In this document: positions 1 to 10,300 of the stretch, piece after piece
How positions within the stretch are numbered: the stretch's first letter is position 1
Layout of the letters: every line of letters starts with the position of its first letter
DNA from: Laccaria trichodermophora
Lineage: Eukaryota; Basidiomycota; Agaricomycetes; Agaricales; Hydnangiaceae
DNA length: 64,000 bases
Direction: 5' to 3'
NCBI GenBank assembly: GCA_018417955.1
Contig: JACTVC010000001.1
Span: 2,666,001 to 2,730,000, forward strand
Program-made: the position numbers and the translations under genes
The notes under the pieces: generated by a model
Seen by the model: only the letters and a program-made list of their open reading frames with translations
What the model was told of the DNA's origin: nothing
The model's database searches: none

Positions 1-999
1 TGGGAGAAAACGCCAGATATCCTTCTAGGCAGACCTAAATTGGAGCAAGCAAGCGCACAAGGGGCCATAAGGTCGCTCTGAAATGGTGGTTTGTGATGTG
101 AGTTTGATGAGCCGATGATCGTCCCTGTATCACTGCCATGTGCGGAGCGCGGGCGGTTGAAAAACATCGTGGGCCTGGGTTTCTTGAAGCTGATAATGAG
201 AGTGATGATTGACCGATACATGGCTGGCCACCAATTTGCATAAAATGATCAAAAGTCAAAGTTTGTGACCTGTCCTTTGGTAGCAGGATTTCGAGGATAT
301 AGGCGAACAACATCTCGATGTCGTTGGAAGTGGCAGTGAGTATCTGGGCTGGATACCTAACTCATTGCCAATCGCATCAGGAGGGCGGATCAGTTGCCAA
401 GAAAAATTGCGGTCATCACTTGGTCACTGTCGGCGGCATTGGCAGCATAACGGCCTGCCAGCGCATGGAACGACATCAAACGGCTGAATTTTGGTTGAAC
501 GTTAGGCAAGGACATTAATGATCTTCGTATATCCATCGAGAATGACCGTTGGGCCAACCTTAGCCTCCTGTAGACGTAGATGGATGTCTGATGGTAGCAA
601 TATCAACAAGGCCTCGACAAAGGGATGAGTTATCGTATCGCCAAAGTGATGTGGATCGTTCCTCCGCAAAGCTTAGGCGTCACTTGAAGAGTGGTAATGC
701 CGACGGGTCATACCATTCTCTTTTTGACGCGGAGCTGCCGCGCCAATGCTTGATGACTTGGGCAAGGATCTGATCATTACGCCGCCAATATGAAGTCAAG
801 TGCGAGTCGGACCACAAAGCTGACGTTACAGATTGATGGATGTCAAGTTGCGGTCCGAAATCCACTGTTTGCAAGCGTATGTCAACATTAACAATGACAT
901 GTCTACGAAAGAATAACGATCTTCGTTGTAGTGATTCAAAGCTCTGCCCAACGAAGTTCAAGTCAGCAAGCACACACAAAAGTCAAAAAGCACCCATGA
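1..999. other. No supported gene
   Basis: Only short open frames occur here, without recognisable domains, convincing splice structure or a conserved-looking start. I see no tRNA boxes and no clear terminal repeats. Confidence 0.5.
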
Positions 1000-1536
1000 C
1001 TAACCCATCTTTTCCGAAGTAGTCTTACAAGGCACCAACACCTCCTCACCAACCACAGCTTCCCCACTTCCCTGCAAAAGCTCTCGAACCTCATAGCACT
1101 CCCTGCATATCCCCGCCAACAGATAAAGCTGGGCAATCAACGAAAACAGGCCAATCAGCAGCTGCACAGGCACCTCCGTCGGCCTCAATACCATCCCGAA
1201 CAACCTGACACTTTCATCATCCAAATCAAGCATACACACACCCCGACCGACGGTAGCGATAAAGAGACACGCCGCAGCGACCCAAAAGAAGAATACGGCC
1301 CACACGCTGTATGCGCCCGCGCGACTAACGACTGCCTTGGGCCATTTTATAGACAGGCAGATAAGAAGACCGTGGTGGAGCAGGGTGAGGCATGCCAAGT
1401 GACGGATCGTGAATAATGTATATGGGTGAATGGCACGGTTGAAGAGAGTGACGTCGCAGACCAATATGGAGAGGAAGATCGTGCTCTTTATCGTCGCAAT
1501 CCGAGGGAGGAGGCTTTCAATGGTGGGGGACGGCAT
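1000..1536 (-). CDS. Small multi-pass membrane protein, unknown function
   Basis: Single-exon frame of 178 residues. It has about four hydrophobic stretches (roughly residues 15-35, 45-63, 75-98 and 125-145) separated by short basic or polar loops, and a polar C-terminal tail, so it is probably an integral membrane protein. Proteins of this size and layout are common lineage-specific hypotheticals in Agaricomycetes; I do not recognise a named family. The start is the first ATG of the frame, with a few codons before the first hydrophobic segment. It lies tail-to-head behind the F-box gene on the same strand. Splicing at either end cannot be excluded. Confidence 0.55.
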   Translation of the reverse strand: MPSPTIESLLPRIATIKSTIFLSILVCDVTLFNRAIHPYTLFTIRHLACLTLLHHGLLICLSIKWPKAVVSRAGAYSVWAVFFFWVAAACLFIATVGRGVCMLDLDDESVRLFGMVLRPTEVPVQLLIGLFSLIAQLYLLAGICRECYEVRELLQGSGEAVVGEEVLVPCKTTSEKMG

Positions 1537-1760
1537 CTATGAGAAAGCCGGGCCCAGCCGTTTGAATGGTGGTTGAAGTAGAAGATGGCTCTGGGGGTGT
1601 TACGTAAACTCTTATCTTCTCTTCTTGAAAGTCGGGTGGTATAGATAGAAGACGTCTGCTAAATTTAGACGCCGGTACTAGGCACACTGGAAGATAAGAA
1701 AAGTTGGTGTAAGCACAGCACCTGCCTGAAGCCCAGGAGAACAGCTTACCACGGGATTGC

Positions 1761-3371
1761 TCACAACCACGATGTCCCGCCCAAAGACTTGATAACCAAA
1801 ACCAAACCCTCGTCCGCCATCTTCTGCAGATCCTTCTTCACTTCCCTATTCGCATTGATATCGCTATCAGTTATTATCCTCAAAGACTTGAGGTTCGCAA
1901 TAGCCGGAGGCCCTTCACCCGACCGCCGTCTACGATATCCCAACATCATCTCAACAGCCGCCCCATCAAACGACGCCAATCCCTCATATTCCAAGTGCTG
2001 CAACCGAGGCAGAAACGTGCCCTTGTACGAATCCGGGTTCTGATCTGCATTCCTCGTGTATCCAGCGAGGGTATTGATCAGAAGACTTGATAGTGGTGGC
2101 CCAGTGAGTAGCGGCGCGAGTTTCAGTTCCTCAATGAACGGCATGCCCGAAAGGCACTCGACAAGCTCGTCTTCCACGAGCTGGCAGCTAGAAAGTGTGA
2201 ATTTCTTCAAAAGACACCCAGAACGGGTGAGGAGCGCAGGTATGGACGACAGCACGCGGCTGGTGTCAGGGGAGGAGAGGTCGAGTTCCGAGAGGCAGGG
2301 AAGGGTCATCTCAGCGAGGAGGATCGCCTGATCGGCTCCTGAAGCTCCGTGCATCTTGAGGTATTCCAGGTGTGGGAGCTTGATTGGAGACTTGACAACG
2401 ACGCGCCCAGTGTCGTTGAGTAGGATGGTGGAAAAGCATACGTATGTGATCTTGGGGACACGTAGAAGGGCGTAGAAGCATTCGTCGAGATAGACATGCT
2501 GGGTGGTGAGTTGTAGTAATTGACCCCATGGAATGATGGTGTCATCAAGGTAGTACCCATTCAGGTGGGCGGTGCGTAGCTCCGGGGCATCTTCGAATGC
2601 AGTCAATCGTTTTCTATTAGCTTGGGATCGGCGGCAGTCACTCAAAAGAGGCTGGAGTATGAACGAGGTCAGGACAGGGAGCTTGCCCTTGACGATCTCG
2701 AGACGCGGATAGCACGCTTCTGGGAGTACAAAGTTGACAGAATACCATCTTTTGGACTCCGATGCGAGTATAGCGACGACTTTCTGAGGAGCAGCGTGAG
2801 TCCAGGCGCCTTCATCTTCAAGCGTAAGGTGAATCGTGAGTGAGTAGCGACCTGAACGATCCAGCCAAGCCCTCAACAACGCAGCTTGGGCCTGATACCG
2901 TCTCCTTGAGAGCCGTAGGTAAACCGAACTCCAGATATGAGCGGTGGACCAGGCAATCCCGCGCCATCGGGAACACACCTTTCCCAACTTGAACGGAGTC
3001 ACTCGTGAGCTCGTTGAGGCCGCTTCTGAGAGAACTGCAATTGCGAATATCTCGGCCATAATTTCTGGTGGGAGCTGTTCGATGGGTTTGCCAGAGTTCA
3101 TCCTTTTCTTCAGCGATGTTCGACTTTCGGAGCGTTTCTTCAGAGGTGCGCGGACCATTGTCAACGAAGGATCGTCGGAGGTGCAACTCGTTGCAGGGGT
3201 TGTGGTATCAGTGTCCTTTTCGATAGATGTATTGGCCGGTGAGGCCTTCTCTAATGCGCTCTCTATCCTGTCTGGTGCGATGTCGACCCCGCACAGAAAG
3301 ATCCTGCCGATGCTACGAAGTCCTGCCTTCAGCTTGGACTTTTTTCGTGGCGCTGGGGGAGTATCAGCCAT
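1761..3371 (-). CDS. F-box protein with LRR-like C-terminal region
   Basis: Intact single-exon frame of 536 residues. Residues 1-95 are basic and Ser/Thr-rich. An F-box-like motif starts near residue 97 (IEQLPPEIMAEIF, then CSRWRGIAWSTAHIWSSV), which would bind Skp1 in an SCF ubiquitin ligase. The rest has irregular leucine-rich segments with LPHLEYLKM- and LPCLSELDL-type repeats, the usual substrate-recognition part of fungal F-box/LRR proteins. This architecture belongs to a very large expanded family in Agaricomycetes, so the substrate cannot be inferred. The start ATG is the first in frame and is followed by a Lys-rich stretch. Confidence 0.85.
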   Translation of the reverse strand: MADTPPAPRKKSKLKAGLRSIGRIFLCGVDIAPDRIESALEKASPANTSIEKDTDTTTPATSCTSDDPSLTMVRAPLKKRSESRTSLKKRMNSGKPIEQLPPEIMAEIFAIAVLSEAASTSSRVTPFKLGKVCSRWRGIAWSTAHIWSSVYLRLSRRRYQAQAALLRAWLDRSGRYSLTIHLTLEDEGAWTHAAPQKVVAILASESKRWYSVNFVLPEACYPRLEIVKGKLPVLTSFILQPLLSDCRRSQANRKRLTAFEDAPELRTAHLNGYYLDDTIIPWGQLLQLTTQHVYLDECFYALLRVPKITYVCFSTILLNDTGRVVVKSPIKLPHLEYLKMHGASGADQAILLAEMTLPCLSELDLSSPDTSRVLSSIPALLTRSGCLLKKFTLSSCQLVEDELVECLSGMPFIEELKLAPLLTGPPLSSLLINTLAGYTRNADQNPDSYKGTFLPRLQHLEYEGLASFDGAAVEMMLGYRRRRSGEGPPAIANLKSLRIITDSDINANREVKKDLQKMADEGLVLVIKSLGGTSWL

Positions 3372-3923
3372 CTAAGAAGCTTTCTAAGTGGCGAAGTTAC
3401 GAATTGCAGTCTAGAAGTTGTGGATGATGAGAAGAATGAACGCCGACGTGAGCTGAAGCATACGAACTTGCAAGAGATCTACCTGATCCTGAGAAGAAAG
3501 AGGCGATCGAGCACAATCCAAAGTCCTTGCGCTTTTCGGATCTTGCTAAGAGGAAGTGAATCGTCAAGCACATTAGGAGCGCTCGATGACTCAAGGTCTG
3601 TATAGACCTACCTGGGTGACTATGCTCTAAGAGGTTTTTCGGGCTTCGCCTCCGACACCTGTCACGCCTACAGATGAGTACTGTGGCTTTTCTGCGTGCA
3701 GGACAAGCACAGGGGGAAGGTTAAGCGCTGAGCTGTCGTTGGGAGTGTCGTGCGGAAGTCTTTGCAATACATTATAGCAACGGTCCGGCAGCCGGTGTTT
3801 TATTTTTGGCTTTCTTCCGCTCAGTCGAACCTCCAAACCCACTCCATCGTTCTCCTAGTCGGATTGTGCCATCCATTCTCTCCAGGAAACCACATCACCA
3901 CAGATTTCCCTATCCATAAGATC
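3372..3923. other. Intergenic region between divergent F-box gene and URM1
   Basis: No supported gene. It must contain the promoters of the F-box gene (minus) and URM1 (plus). The open frame that runs into URM1 from 3750 has no conserved sequence before the Met at 3924, so I treat it as 5' leader. Confidence 0.5.
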
Positions 3924-4346
3924 ATGTCTTCAGATTCCAACACGATATCTCTCAAGATCGAATTCGGAGGCGGCCTCGAACTTCTTTTCTCCAACCAACG
4001 CTCACATCGCATCACGATACCCTCGACCGTACCCGCGGACAACAATACCTCTCCAACAACAAAGGACGCTGCTGCATCGGCTACGAGACCAGCGGACGTG
4101 ACATACCTCCTCCACCATCTGCGAGATCACTTGCTAAAGGAGCGCGAGGAGCTGTTCATGGAGAATGGGACTGTGTGCGTAGATTCAAGCTTGGGTCCCC
4201 TCGCTAAGTCTAATGTGGTGATTAACAGGCGGCCTGGGATACTGGTTTTGATTAATGATACGGATTGGGAGCTTGAAGGCGAGGGAGAATATTTGCTGAA
4301 AGATGGTGATGAGATTGTGTTGATCTCTACGCTGCATGGGGGCTAG
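3924..4346 (+). CDS. URM1: Ubiquitin-related modifier Urm1
   Basis: Single-exon frame of 140 residues ending in STLHGG, the diglycine C-terminus of Urm1. Urm1 is activated by Uba4, acts as sulfur carrier for tRNA wobble-uridine thiolation and can be conjugated to proteins. Family features present: a beta-grasp fold with the N-terminal strand LKIEFGGGLELLF, a central segment GPLAKSNVVINRRPG, then ILVLINDTDWELEGEGEYLLKDGDEIVLI before the tail. It is longer than the usual roughly 100 residues because of a Thr/Ala-rich insert at about residues 35-58. The start was placed at the second in-frame ATG (3924) because sequence upstream is unlike the family. Confidence 0.93.
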   Translation: MSSDSNTISLKIEFGGGLELLFSNQRSHRITIPSTVPADNNTSPTTKDAAASATRPADVTYLLHHLRDHLLKEREELFMENGTVCVDSSLGPLAKSNVVINRRPGILVLINDTDWELEGEGEYLLKDGDEIVLISTLHGG

Positions 4347-4812
4347 AAGGTAGAAGTTAACCAAAGGAGATTCGGTAGACGTATCGCCAGGAGGAGTGCC
4401 CTCCGTTCAGCCAGTCGATTCCCACTTGGTGAAGTTGGATGAAAGATGTGACTGAATTTCGGAGCGGTTGGGGGCTCGGAGGACTGGAATGGACCTTCAC
4501 ATTGCCCGATGCTGGATCAACTCTCTGGCTGAAATTTCACACCTGTATCATCCCACTGTATAATAATACCAAGACGTGAGGCTTGCAATTTCCGATAGCG
4601 AGAATCCAAAAAAGGAAGGGGTCGGAGAGCCTTTCGTCACATCTCCTTCCGCCACTGTCATCCTGCATACGACGTAGAGGAGTCCTCGTGAAATACTAAC
4701 AGTGTCATTGCGACTATACTGTAACTCCTTTCCTTCACTTCTTAAGACAGTCTGCAAGGTTGTCCCGCTCGCTGTGCAATTCACCAAAACTTGAACCTCG
4801 GTTAACCGAAAC
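4347..4812. other. Intergenic region URM1 to RCF1
   Basis: No gene supported. It holds the URM1 3' end and the RCF1 promoter/5' leader. Confidence 0.5.
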
Positions 4813-5534
4813 ATGGCCAGCAACACCATCGCACAATCACCTTCAGATGCAATACACGTACCCATAGACCAAGGCTACGAAGGGTGGACAGAAAAGTTCT
4901 CTCGAAAGTTCAAAGAAAACCCATGGGTACCAATCGGTACGATGACGCATTTCCTTCGCCTACTTCCCCAAATCTCCCCCTTTCAAGTTTCACCAATTCA
5001 CGCTCTTTTTGTTCTTTTTGGCAGACAACTAAAATCTATTCATTCATAGGCTGCGTAGCGACGTGCGGCGCACTTATCATGTCAGCCGTCAAAATGCGAG
5101 CCGGAAAGTCGACAGACATGAACTACTGGCTACGCGCGCGCGTAGTCCTCCAGGGCGTGACCATCGTCGCCCTCGTCGCTGGGTCCATGAGCTTACAAGC
5201 GCAGAGGAAAAAGGTCGAAGAAGCGACGGGGGTTACGGAGGAAACGAAGAAGGAGAAAGAAAAGGAGGAGTTTGAGAGTCGCTTGAGGGGAGCACAGGCG
5301 GCGTACGAGGAGGAGGTGGCGTTGGGTGGGAAGACGGTCAAGGGGCCGATGGTGAAAAAGCATGTGCACCCGGAAACTGGTGCGCAGGAGAGGGAAGAGG
5401 AGACTATTGAGAGAAAGGCAGCTGCTCTTGCGGCGAGGCAGCATCCTGTTGCGCCGGTAGACAAAAGCAAGAAAGGTGGATGGTGGTGGGGGTGGTGGGA
5501 GTCGGGTCCAGGTTCTGGGTCGAGGAGTTCTTAG
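4813..5534 (+). CDS. RCF1: Respiratory supercomplex factor Rcf1 (HIG1 domain)
   Basis: Two exons (4813-4936, 5050-5534) joined across a 113-bp GT-AG intron give 202 residues. The splice joins NPWVPIG to CVATCGALIMS, recreating the canonical HIG1 domain start. The domain continues KMRAGKSTDMNYWLRARVV and a second hydrophobic segment VTIVALVAGSM. Rcf1 is an inner mitochondrial membrane protein that promotes cytochrome bc1-oxidase supercomplex assembly. After the two TM segments comes a charged, probably coiled-coil region (about residues 105-150, Lys/Glu-rich) and a Trp/Gly-rich end. Sequence near the gene's 3' end resembles the duplicated flank of the ISD11 copies just downstream. Confidence 0.92.
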
Positions 5535-5559
5535 GGAGGAAGCTGAACGAGGTTAGTCT

Positions 5560-5960
5560 TGCGACTTCGGGCTTTAGCTTCGCAGAACCACGAGAAGTAT
5601 TGTCATTCAACAAAAAATTTCATTTGCGAACACCAGGTGAATATACACAGGGACTTTCATATGTAATGCCTTTCAAGTTTAGCTTGTCACAAAATGGTAA
5701 TCCTGTTTTCTGGCACCTGTCCACTAATGCGATAAGTGAGAGCCAGGGTGCCAGGATAGCTCTGAAAGTGTCATTCGTTCTTCGGATAAAGTATCCGCAG
5801 AAATTGTAGGAGCTGAATGACTGGGACGTGCGCAGCATGTGGCGGTAGAGGCTGAGGATTGCCTGACGGCTTGGCGTAGTCGCCGCCATTGTTGTAGTGC
5901 TGGTCGGGGGCGCAAAACGGCGAATGCCTAGTTCATCATGCGAGCGGGTGGCCGTTGTGG
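5560..5960 (-). pseudogene. Truncated ISD11 copy (exon 1 fused to 3' flank)
   Basis: Minus-strand partial duplicate of the intact ISD11 gene at 6285-6649. Exon 1 is recognisable from the ATG at 5889 (TTPSRQAILSLYRHMLRTSQ) to FIRRTNDTFRAI. The intron and all of exon 2 are missing; the frame runs straight into sequence that in the intact copy lies downstream of the stop codon and ends at 5620. The product would lack the C-terminal half. The flanking sequence (5540-5720 against 6010-6240) also matches, so this is a tandem duplication followed by internal deletion. Whether the 90-codon chimeric frame is expressed is unknown. Confidence 0.8.
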
Positions 5961-6284
5961 AGAGGAGGGAGCTCAAGGAGGTTAGACTATTGTAAAAACA
6001 GCTATTAGTCTTGCGGCTTCGAGATCGACTCGCTTTAGCTTCGCAGAACCACGAGAAGGATAGTATTTGCGAACACCAGGCGAATATACACAGGGATTAC
6101 GGGGACTTCCATAATGCCAATCAAGTCCGACTGAACTGTCACAAGGTGGTATAACCGGACCATCCCGTTTTCTAGCACCTGTCCACTAAAGCGATGAGTG
6201 CAAGCCAGGGTGCCATAAGCTTCATCAGCTGATATTCCACCTACAGGATTGACTGTCCTCCAAGTTTCCTCTAAATTTCGTCCA

Positions 6285-6649
6285 TCAGTTATCACCCCTC
6301 GTTTTGAACTCTTGCGGCTTTTTCTCAACCTCAACAGCGAGTCTCCACCCTCCATACAACTGATTCACGATCGCACCGCGTCGTAGGACAGTAAACTCCT
6401 TCACAGCGTCGGAATACAGCATTCCGACTTTATTCGGGTCTGATTCCGCCTAATTGACATGAAATTCAATAGTTAGATGATAGTCAGGGAAGAGCACGTA
6501 AAGACACACACCTGAATCGTCCTGAAAGTGTCCTTCGTTCTTCGGACGAAGTATTCGCGGAAATTGTATGAGCTGAATGACTGGGACGTGCGCAGCATGT
6601 TGTGATAGAGGCTGAGGATGGCCTGACGGCTTGGCGCAGTCATCGCCAT
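6285..6649 (-). CDS. ISD11: LYR-family iron-sulfur assembly protein Isd11
   Basis: Two exons (6512-6649 and 6285-6449 on the minus strand) around a 62-bp intron give 100 residues. The protein reads APSRQAILSLYHNMLRTSQ, then FREYFVRRTKDTFRTIQ, and in exon 2 LYSDAVKEFTVLRRGAIVNQ and LYGGWRLAVEVEKK. This is the full Isd11/LYRM4 pattern; Isd11 stabilises the cysteine desulfurase Nfs1 with acyl carrier protein in the mitochondrial matrix. The L-Y-R tripeptide reads L-Y-H here, whereas the broken neighbour copy keeps L-Y-R. Two start codons lie two codons apart (6649, 6643); the upstream one is annotated. It is the only complete copy of three in the window. Confidence 0.92.
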
Positions 6650-8063
6650 TGTCGTAGTGCTAGTCGGGGACTACGGTGCAATACGGCGAATGCCTGGTTC
6701 AATGTGCGAGGCGGGTGGCCGTTGTGGAGAAGCCAGGAGAACAGGATCCGCGACTCGGTGCTATTTGCTTTTGTTGTTTTTGAAGGTTTCTGAGCTCCAC
6801 TTTGCCAACACTTTCAAGCTCAAGGTTCTGTGTCGCTCCCTCTCCTCAATCCCTCCTTCAATGTCCAATGAAAATACTTGAAAATCTCATGAACCGAAAA
6901 CGTCGCATTCCGAACACGTTTCCCCCCCTTGTGCCCGAAATTAATTTTTGCAAGAGGGTCATCTGATGGAAATGAATTCAAGGGACCTTGAACGGCGAGC
7001 AAAGAAAAAAACGGTGGCCGCCGCCACCATCTTCTACTGGTGAATACCATGGGGCTTGCCTGGTGGTTGCCTGGTGTCTGTGTACGTACGTACGAACTTC
7101 TCCAGATTTTGTCCACGCGTTCTTCTATCTATCCGTTCGGTGCGGGCGACCCGACATTCGGTATCGAGTTTTGGTATCGAACTGACAAGTTTGCATGGCT
7201 TTAGACCGCTTGAAGGGACTTGTTTTGCCACACCTCGGGTATCCAACATCGTTATCGATGACGAAAACTTCACCGGGCGAGGGCCCGATGAATTGAGTCT
7301 CACTAGAAGAGGGCCCTGCGGCGGGGAGGTGGCCTTTCTATCGATGGGATTCTTGACGTCTTTTGCTGGGCTCTTGTGCTTCGTGATGATTTTGCAGAGA
7401 GGGCATATGCTTCTGTTGCGACGAATCTGCATACAAGTCCTCCATTTCCCATGGACGATTTGGTACTACACAGCGAAGGCAAAATGTCTACAGTCTGTCT
7501 ACCATTTGCCACCATGCGAGCGCTTGATACTTAGACTCGAGCGCTGATCAGATCAAGCGCATCAAGCGCTGTCCCGCCGTGCACCATCTTTCTGTCAGTT
7601 TGACATTACATTTCACGATGTGTACCTGTTGTGACAAAAGTCCAATTCGGAATTGTTTAATGCCGGACGGTGACACTTGACTCCAGGGCATGTTCTGAAT
7701 TCGCGCACAACCCTTCTCTACCTCTTATCCATCCCTATCCACCCTCACAATTCCTTGATGCTGAATTCCGAAGTTGTGCTGGTACCTGCACGGCTTCTAT
7801 CATTAAAGAAAGCGAAAATTGCTTCTCAGACACAACTTTGACACAAGCTGGCCTAGGTTGGCTTTAACTGTTGTTCATTCCAAATCGGCACGAATAAACA
7901 GGTTGCCTGCCTCCGGGACAGCTCTCCCGCAGGCTTACGATACGGAGAAAAGCCTGGTTCAATATAAGAAGGCACGAACGCGCCCTCGCACTCCAGCAGG
8001 TTTCCCGCAGCTGCATCTTTCCTTCGTTTATTTTACCTTTGTGGCTGCCCCTCCGCTCCCAAC
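6650..8063. other. Spacer between ISD11 and aquaporin A
   Basis: No gene supported. Several minus-strand frames look coding-like but lack homologous reading frames in the diverged duplicate at 10340-11458, where indels break them. The region holds the ISD11 promoter (right of 6649) and the aquaporin A promoter. Confidence 0.5.
7959..7972 (+). promoter_or_regulatory. TATA box of aquaporin A
   Basis: The motif CAATATAAGAAGGCACGAAC lies about 100 bp before the ATG. The equivalent site in aquaporin B (from 11364) keeps the ATATAAGAAGGCACGAACGC core, although surrounding sequence has diverged. This supports a conserved core promoter. Confidence 0.55.
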
Positions 8064-9633
8064 ATGTCTGGCCAACATCAGATCACCGAATCGTCTCGAA
8101 ATCCACTCTCCAGGGCTTCTACACTCATCCCTGAGAAACTTCTCAGCCGCACATCGTCCTACGCTGGGACTCAAAAACAGCCCGAGGCCCCTCGACAACC
8201 TACTTTTCTTATCCAACTGCAAAATATTAGGCGAGCAGTTTTGTCTTTTATAATAGTCTTGCCTGTCATGTTGACTTTCGCCCACAGGCATGCAATCCGC
8301 AAGCCAATGGCCGAATTTTTTGGTGTGGCGCTCTTGATCATTTTTGGTGCAGGGTCTGCCTGCCAGGTTGTGCTCTCTACAAATCTGGACGTCGCGTCAT
8401 CTGCTCGAGGTGTAAGTACTCCACCCGACTTGTTCAAGTCTTGGTTTACAAAGGTTTCGCAGTCGTTTCTCTCCATAAATTTCGGATGGGCTATCGGTAT
8501 GTCACGGCCACCTTGGATTTCCATCTGTTCCAACTTTTTTTTGACAGGTATTGCTATGGGTGTCTGGGTCAGCGGCGGCATCTCTGGAGGACACATTAAC
8601 CCTGCAGTAAGATCCTCTTCCTTTGATGGGGCCTTGGTCTTGTCTCATGTAGACGACTGTAGATTACCATCGCAATGGCGACCTACCGCGGCTTTCCTTG
8701 GCGTAAAGTGCCCAGTACGTCCAAGGCCGCGTGTCATGGTTTGTTGATCTCATCGTTTTTTAGGCTACATCCTCGCCCAAGTGTTGGGTGGGGTCGTCGG
8801 TGCCGCACTAGTATACGCGAATTATATCCATGCAATCGACGTCTTCGAAGGCGGGCACCACATCCGCACAGAAGCTACCGCTTCCCTTTTCGCGACGTAT
8901 GCTGTAAGTTTGTCATTCGAAGGGTCGCAATTCGTCTGACAAACACCATAAACCCAGCTGCCATACATGACGCAAGCATCATGTTTCTTTTCGGAATTCT
9001 TGGCCACCGCCGTTCTTTCTATGATGGTTTTCGCCCTCACTGACAAACGTAATCACTCTCCGACAAATGGGCTTTTGCCATTTGCGCTCTTTATTTTGTT
9101 CGTCGGCCTTGGGGCATCGCTCGGCATGGAAACAGGTATGTTATAATGTTCTTCTCAATGTATGAACAGCGTTGAACTTGATTAACAGCGTACGCCCTCA
9201 ACCCCGCGCGAGACTTTGGACCACGCTTGTTCCTTGCTATGGCAGGTTACGGAAAAGCTCTCTTCAACTATCGCAGGTATGTCGCATCCTTTTGACCATT
9301 TCCGCTTGTGCAATGAGCGTCACTCGCAAATGTTGGCGTCTCAAAATTTCAGCATACGCTCCCCCTACCTACTTTTTCCTTCATCTGTATCTCTCTGAAC
9401 ACTGACTGCTACCCCATAGTCAATATTGGCTTTGGGCACCCATCATTGCTCCAGTCCTTGGCGCTCAGGCTGGAGGCTTACTCTATGATACCTTTTTGAA
9501 CGATGGAGATAACAGCCCCATCAAATGGCGGTAAGTTTCGTCAAATGCGCCCAACCATCTATACATGTTTGCTGATGCGATTTTTCCTAGCTGTGCTTCT
9601 TCGCAAGAGCAACAGCTCGCTGATGTTGTTTGA
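8064..9633 (+). CDS. Aquaglyceroporin A (MIP family)
   Basis: Ten exons give 335 residues: 8064-8242, 8288-8411, 8463-8496, 8548-8606, 8663-8714, 8764-8903, 8958-9135, 9189-9276, 9420-9530, 9591-9633. The product is a six-TM major intrinsic protein of the plasma membrane carrying water, glycerol and small solutes. Both pore half-helices are present: [18 protein letters not shown] (NPA at about 130-132) and [20 protein letters not shown] (NPA at about 260-262). The Asp after NPAR is the aquaglyceroporin signature. The N-terminal tail of about 60 residues is cytosolic and Ser-rich. Intron 3 (8497-8547) is absent from paralogue B. The first intron is only 45 bp with a weak donor (GTCTTT); intron 8 is long (143 bp). 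Confidence 0.9.
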
Positions 9634-10100
9634 GAGGGGCATCTCTTTTTTCTTGTATTCAAGGATTCTCTTTTTTGTTTTTTGTTGCTGCGTTCCTCCC
9701 AGATCTTCGTTGTTGTAGAACCTTTCAGCCCTTGGTATCGTTTTGGAAATGTATATTCTTCTCTACCTTATTATGTACTGTACATTTGAACAATGACAAG
9801 GAGTTCCCAGACAATACTGCAAGCTTCAAGCCCTGTCTGCCTTAACTCATCATATCATACATCTACAGCACTCCTGATGCCTAAAAAAGCTACTTTTAAC
9901 CTAAAATTCCTATAGAATAAGTTGGGGGGGAAAGTTATTACAAATTACAAGTACTCAGAAGGAATTTGAAATAATGCATCATCCATGGATCTTAGATTTT
10001 TGTGAGGAAGAAAAAGGCATTCATGTCATCAAGCTGAGCCACTTTCTTGACAATATTTTACACTCCTCCTTACCCGATCTACGAAACTTCTACCACTCCA
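9634..10100. other. Aquaporin A 3' flank
   Basis: No gene seen. The first 150 bp match the 3' flank of aquaporin B. An AT-rich stretch follows up to the start of duplication unit 2. Confidence 0.5.
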
Positions 10101-10129
10101 TGAGTTGACTCCATTGCGAGTAACGCCCA

Positions 10130-10300
10130 GTTCAAGCCTGGTTGCCATATTTTATAAAGTACTCTGTGAGACTGTGACTGGGACGCGCGCAGCGTGTTGC
10201 GACAAAGGCCGATCGCCTGACGGCTTGGCGTAGGCGCTGCCATTCTTGCGGTGTTGGTCGGGTATCACGGCACAAAACGGCGAATACCTCGTTCAATGTG
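10130..10300 (-). pseudogene. Second ISD11 relic (partial exon 1)
   Basis: Minus-strand remnant starting at the ATG at 10243 (APTPSRQAIGL) with a small deletion that removes the LYR region (ILSLY becomes IGLC). The exon breaks off after about 25 codons and is followed by unrelated sequence. The intron and exon 2 are absent. It opens duplication unit 2, in the same relative position as intact ISD11 in unit 1. Confidence 0.75.

Larger units (their letters stand above)
6530..9730. repeat. Tandem segmental duplication, unit 1 (ISD11 exon 1 to aquaporin A)
   Basis: Unit 1 runs from ISD11 exon 1 through a 1.4-kb spacer to the aquaporin A 3' end. It matches unit 2 (about 10130-13100) in the same order and orientation. 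Matching spacer blocks include the GAACGGCGAGCAAAGAAAAA segment (near 6988 and 10620) and the CTCGGGTATCCAACAT segment (near 7225 and 10835). Boundaries are approximate. Confidence 0.75.

Noticed and set aside
7034..7432. Minus-strand frame with a CPLC-like cysteine pair upstream of aquaporin A
   Set aside because: The duplicated region at 10600-11000 does not preserve the frame and no second cysteine pair completes a zinc site.
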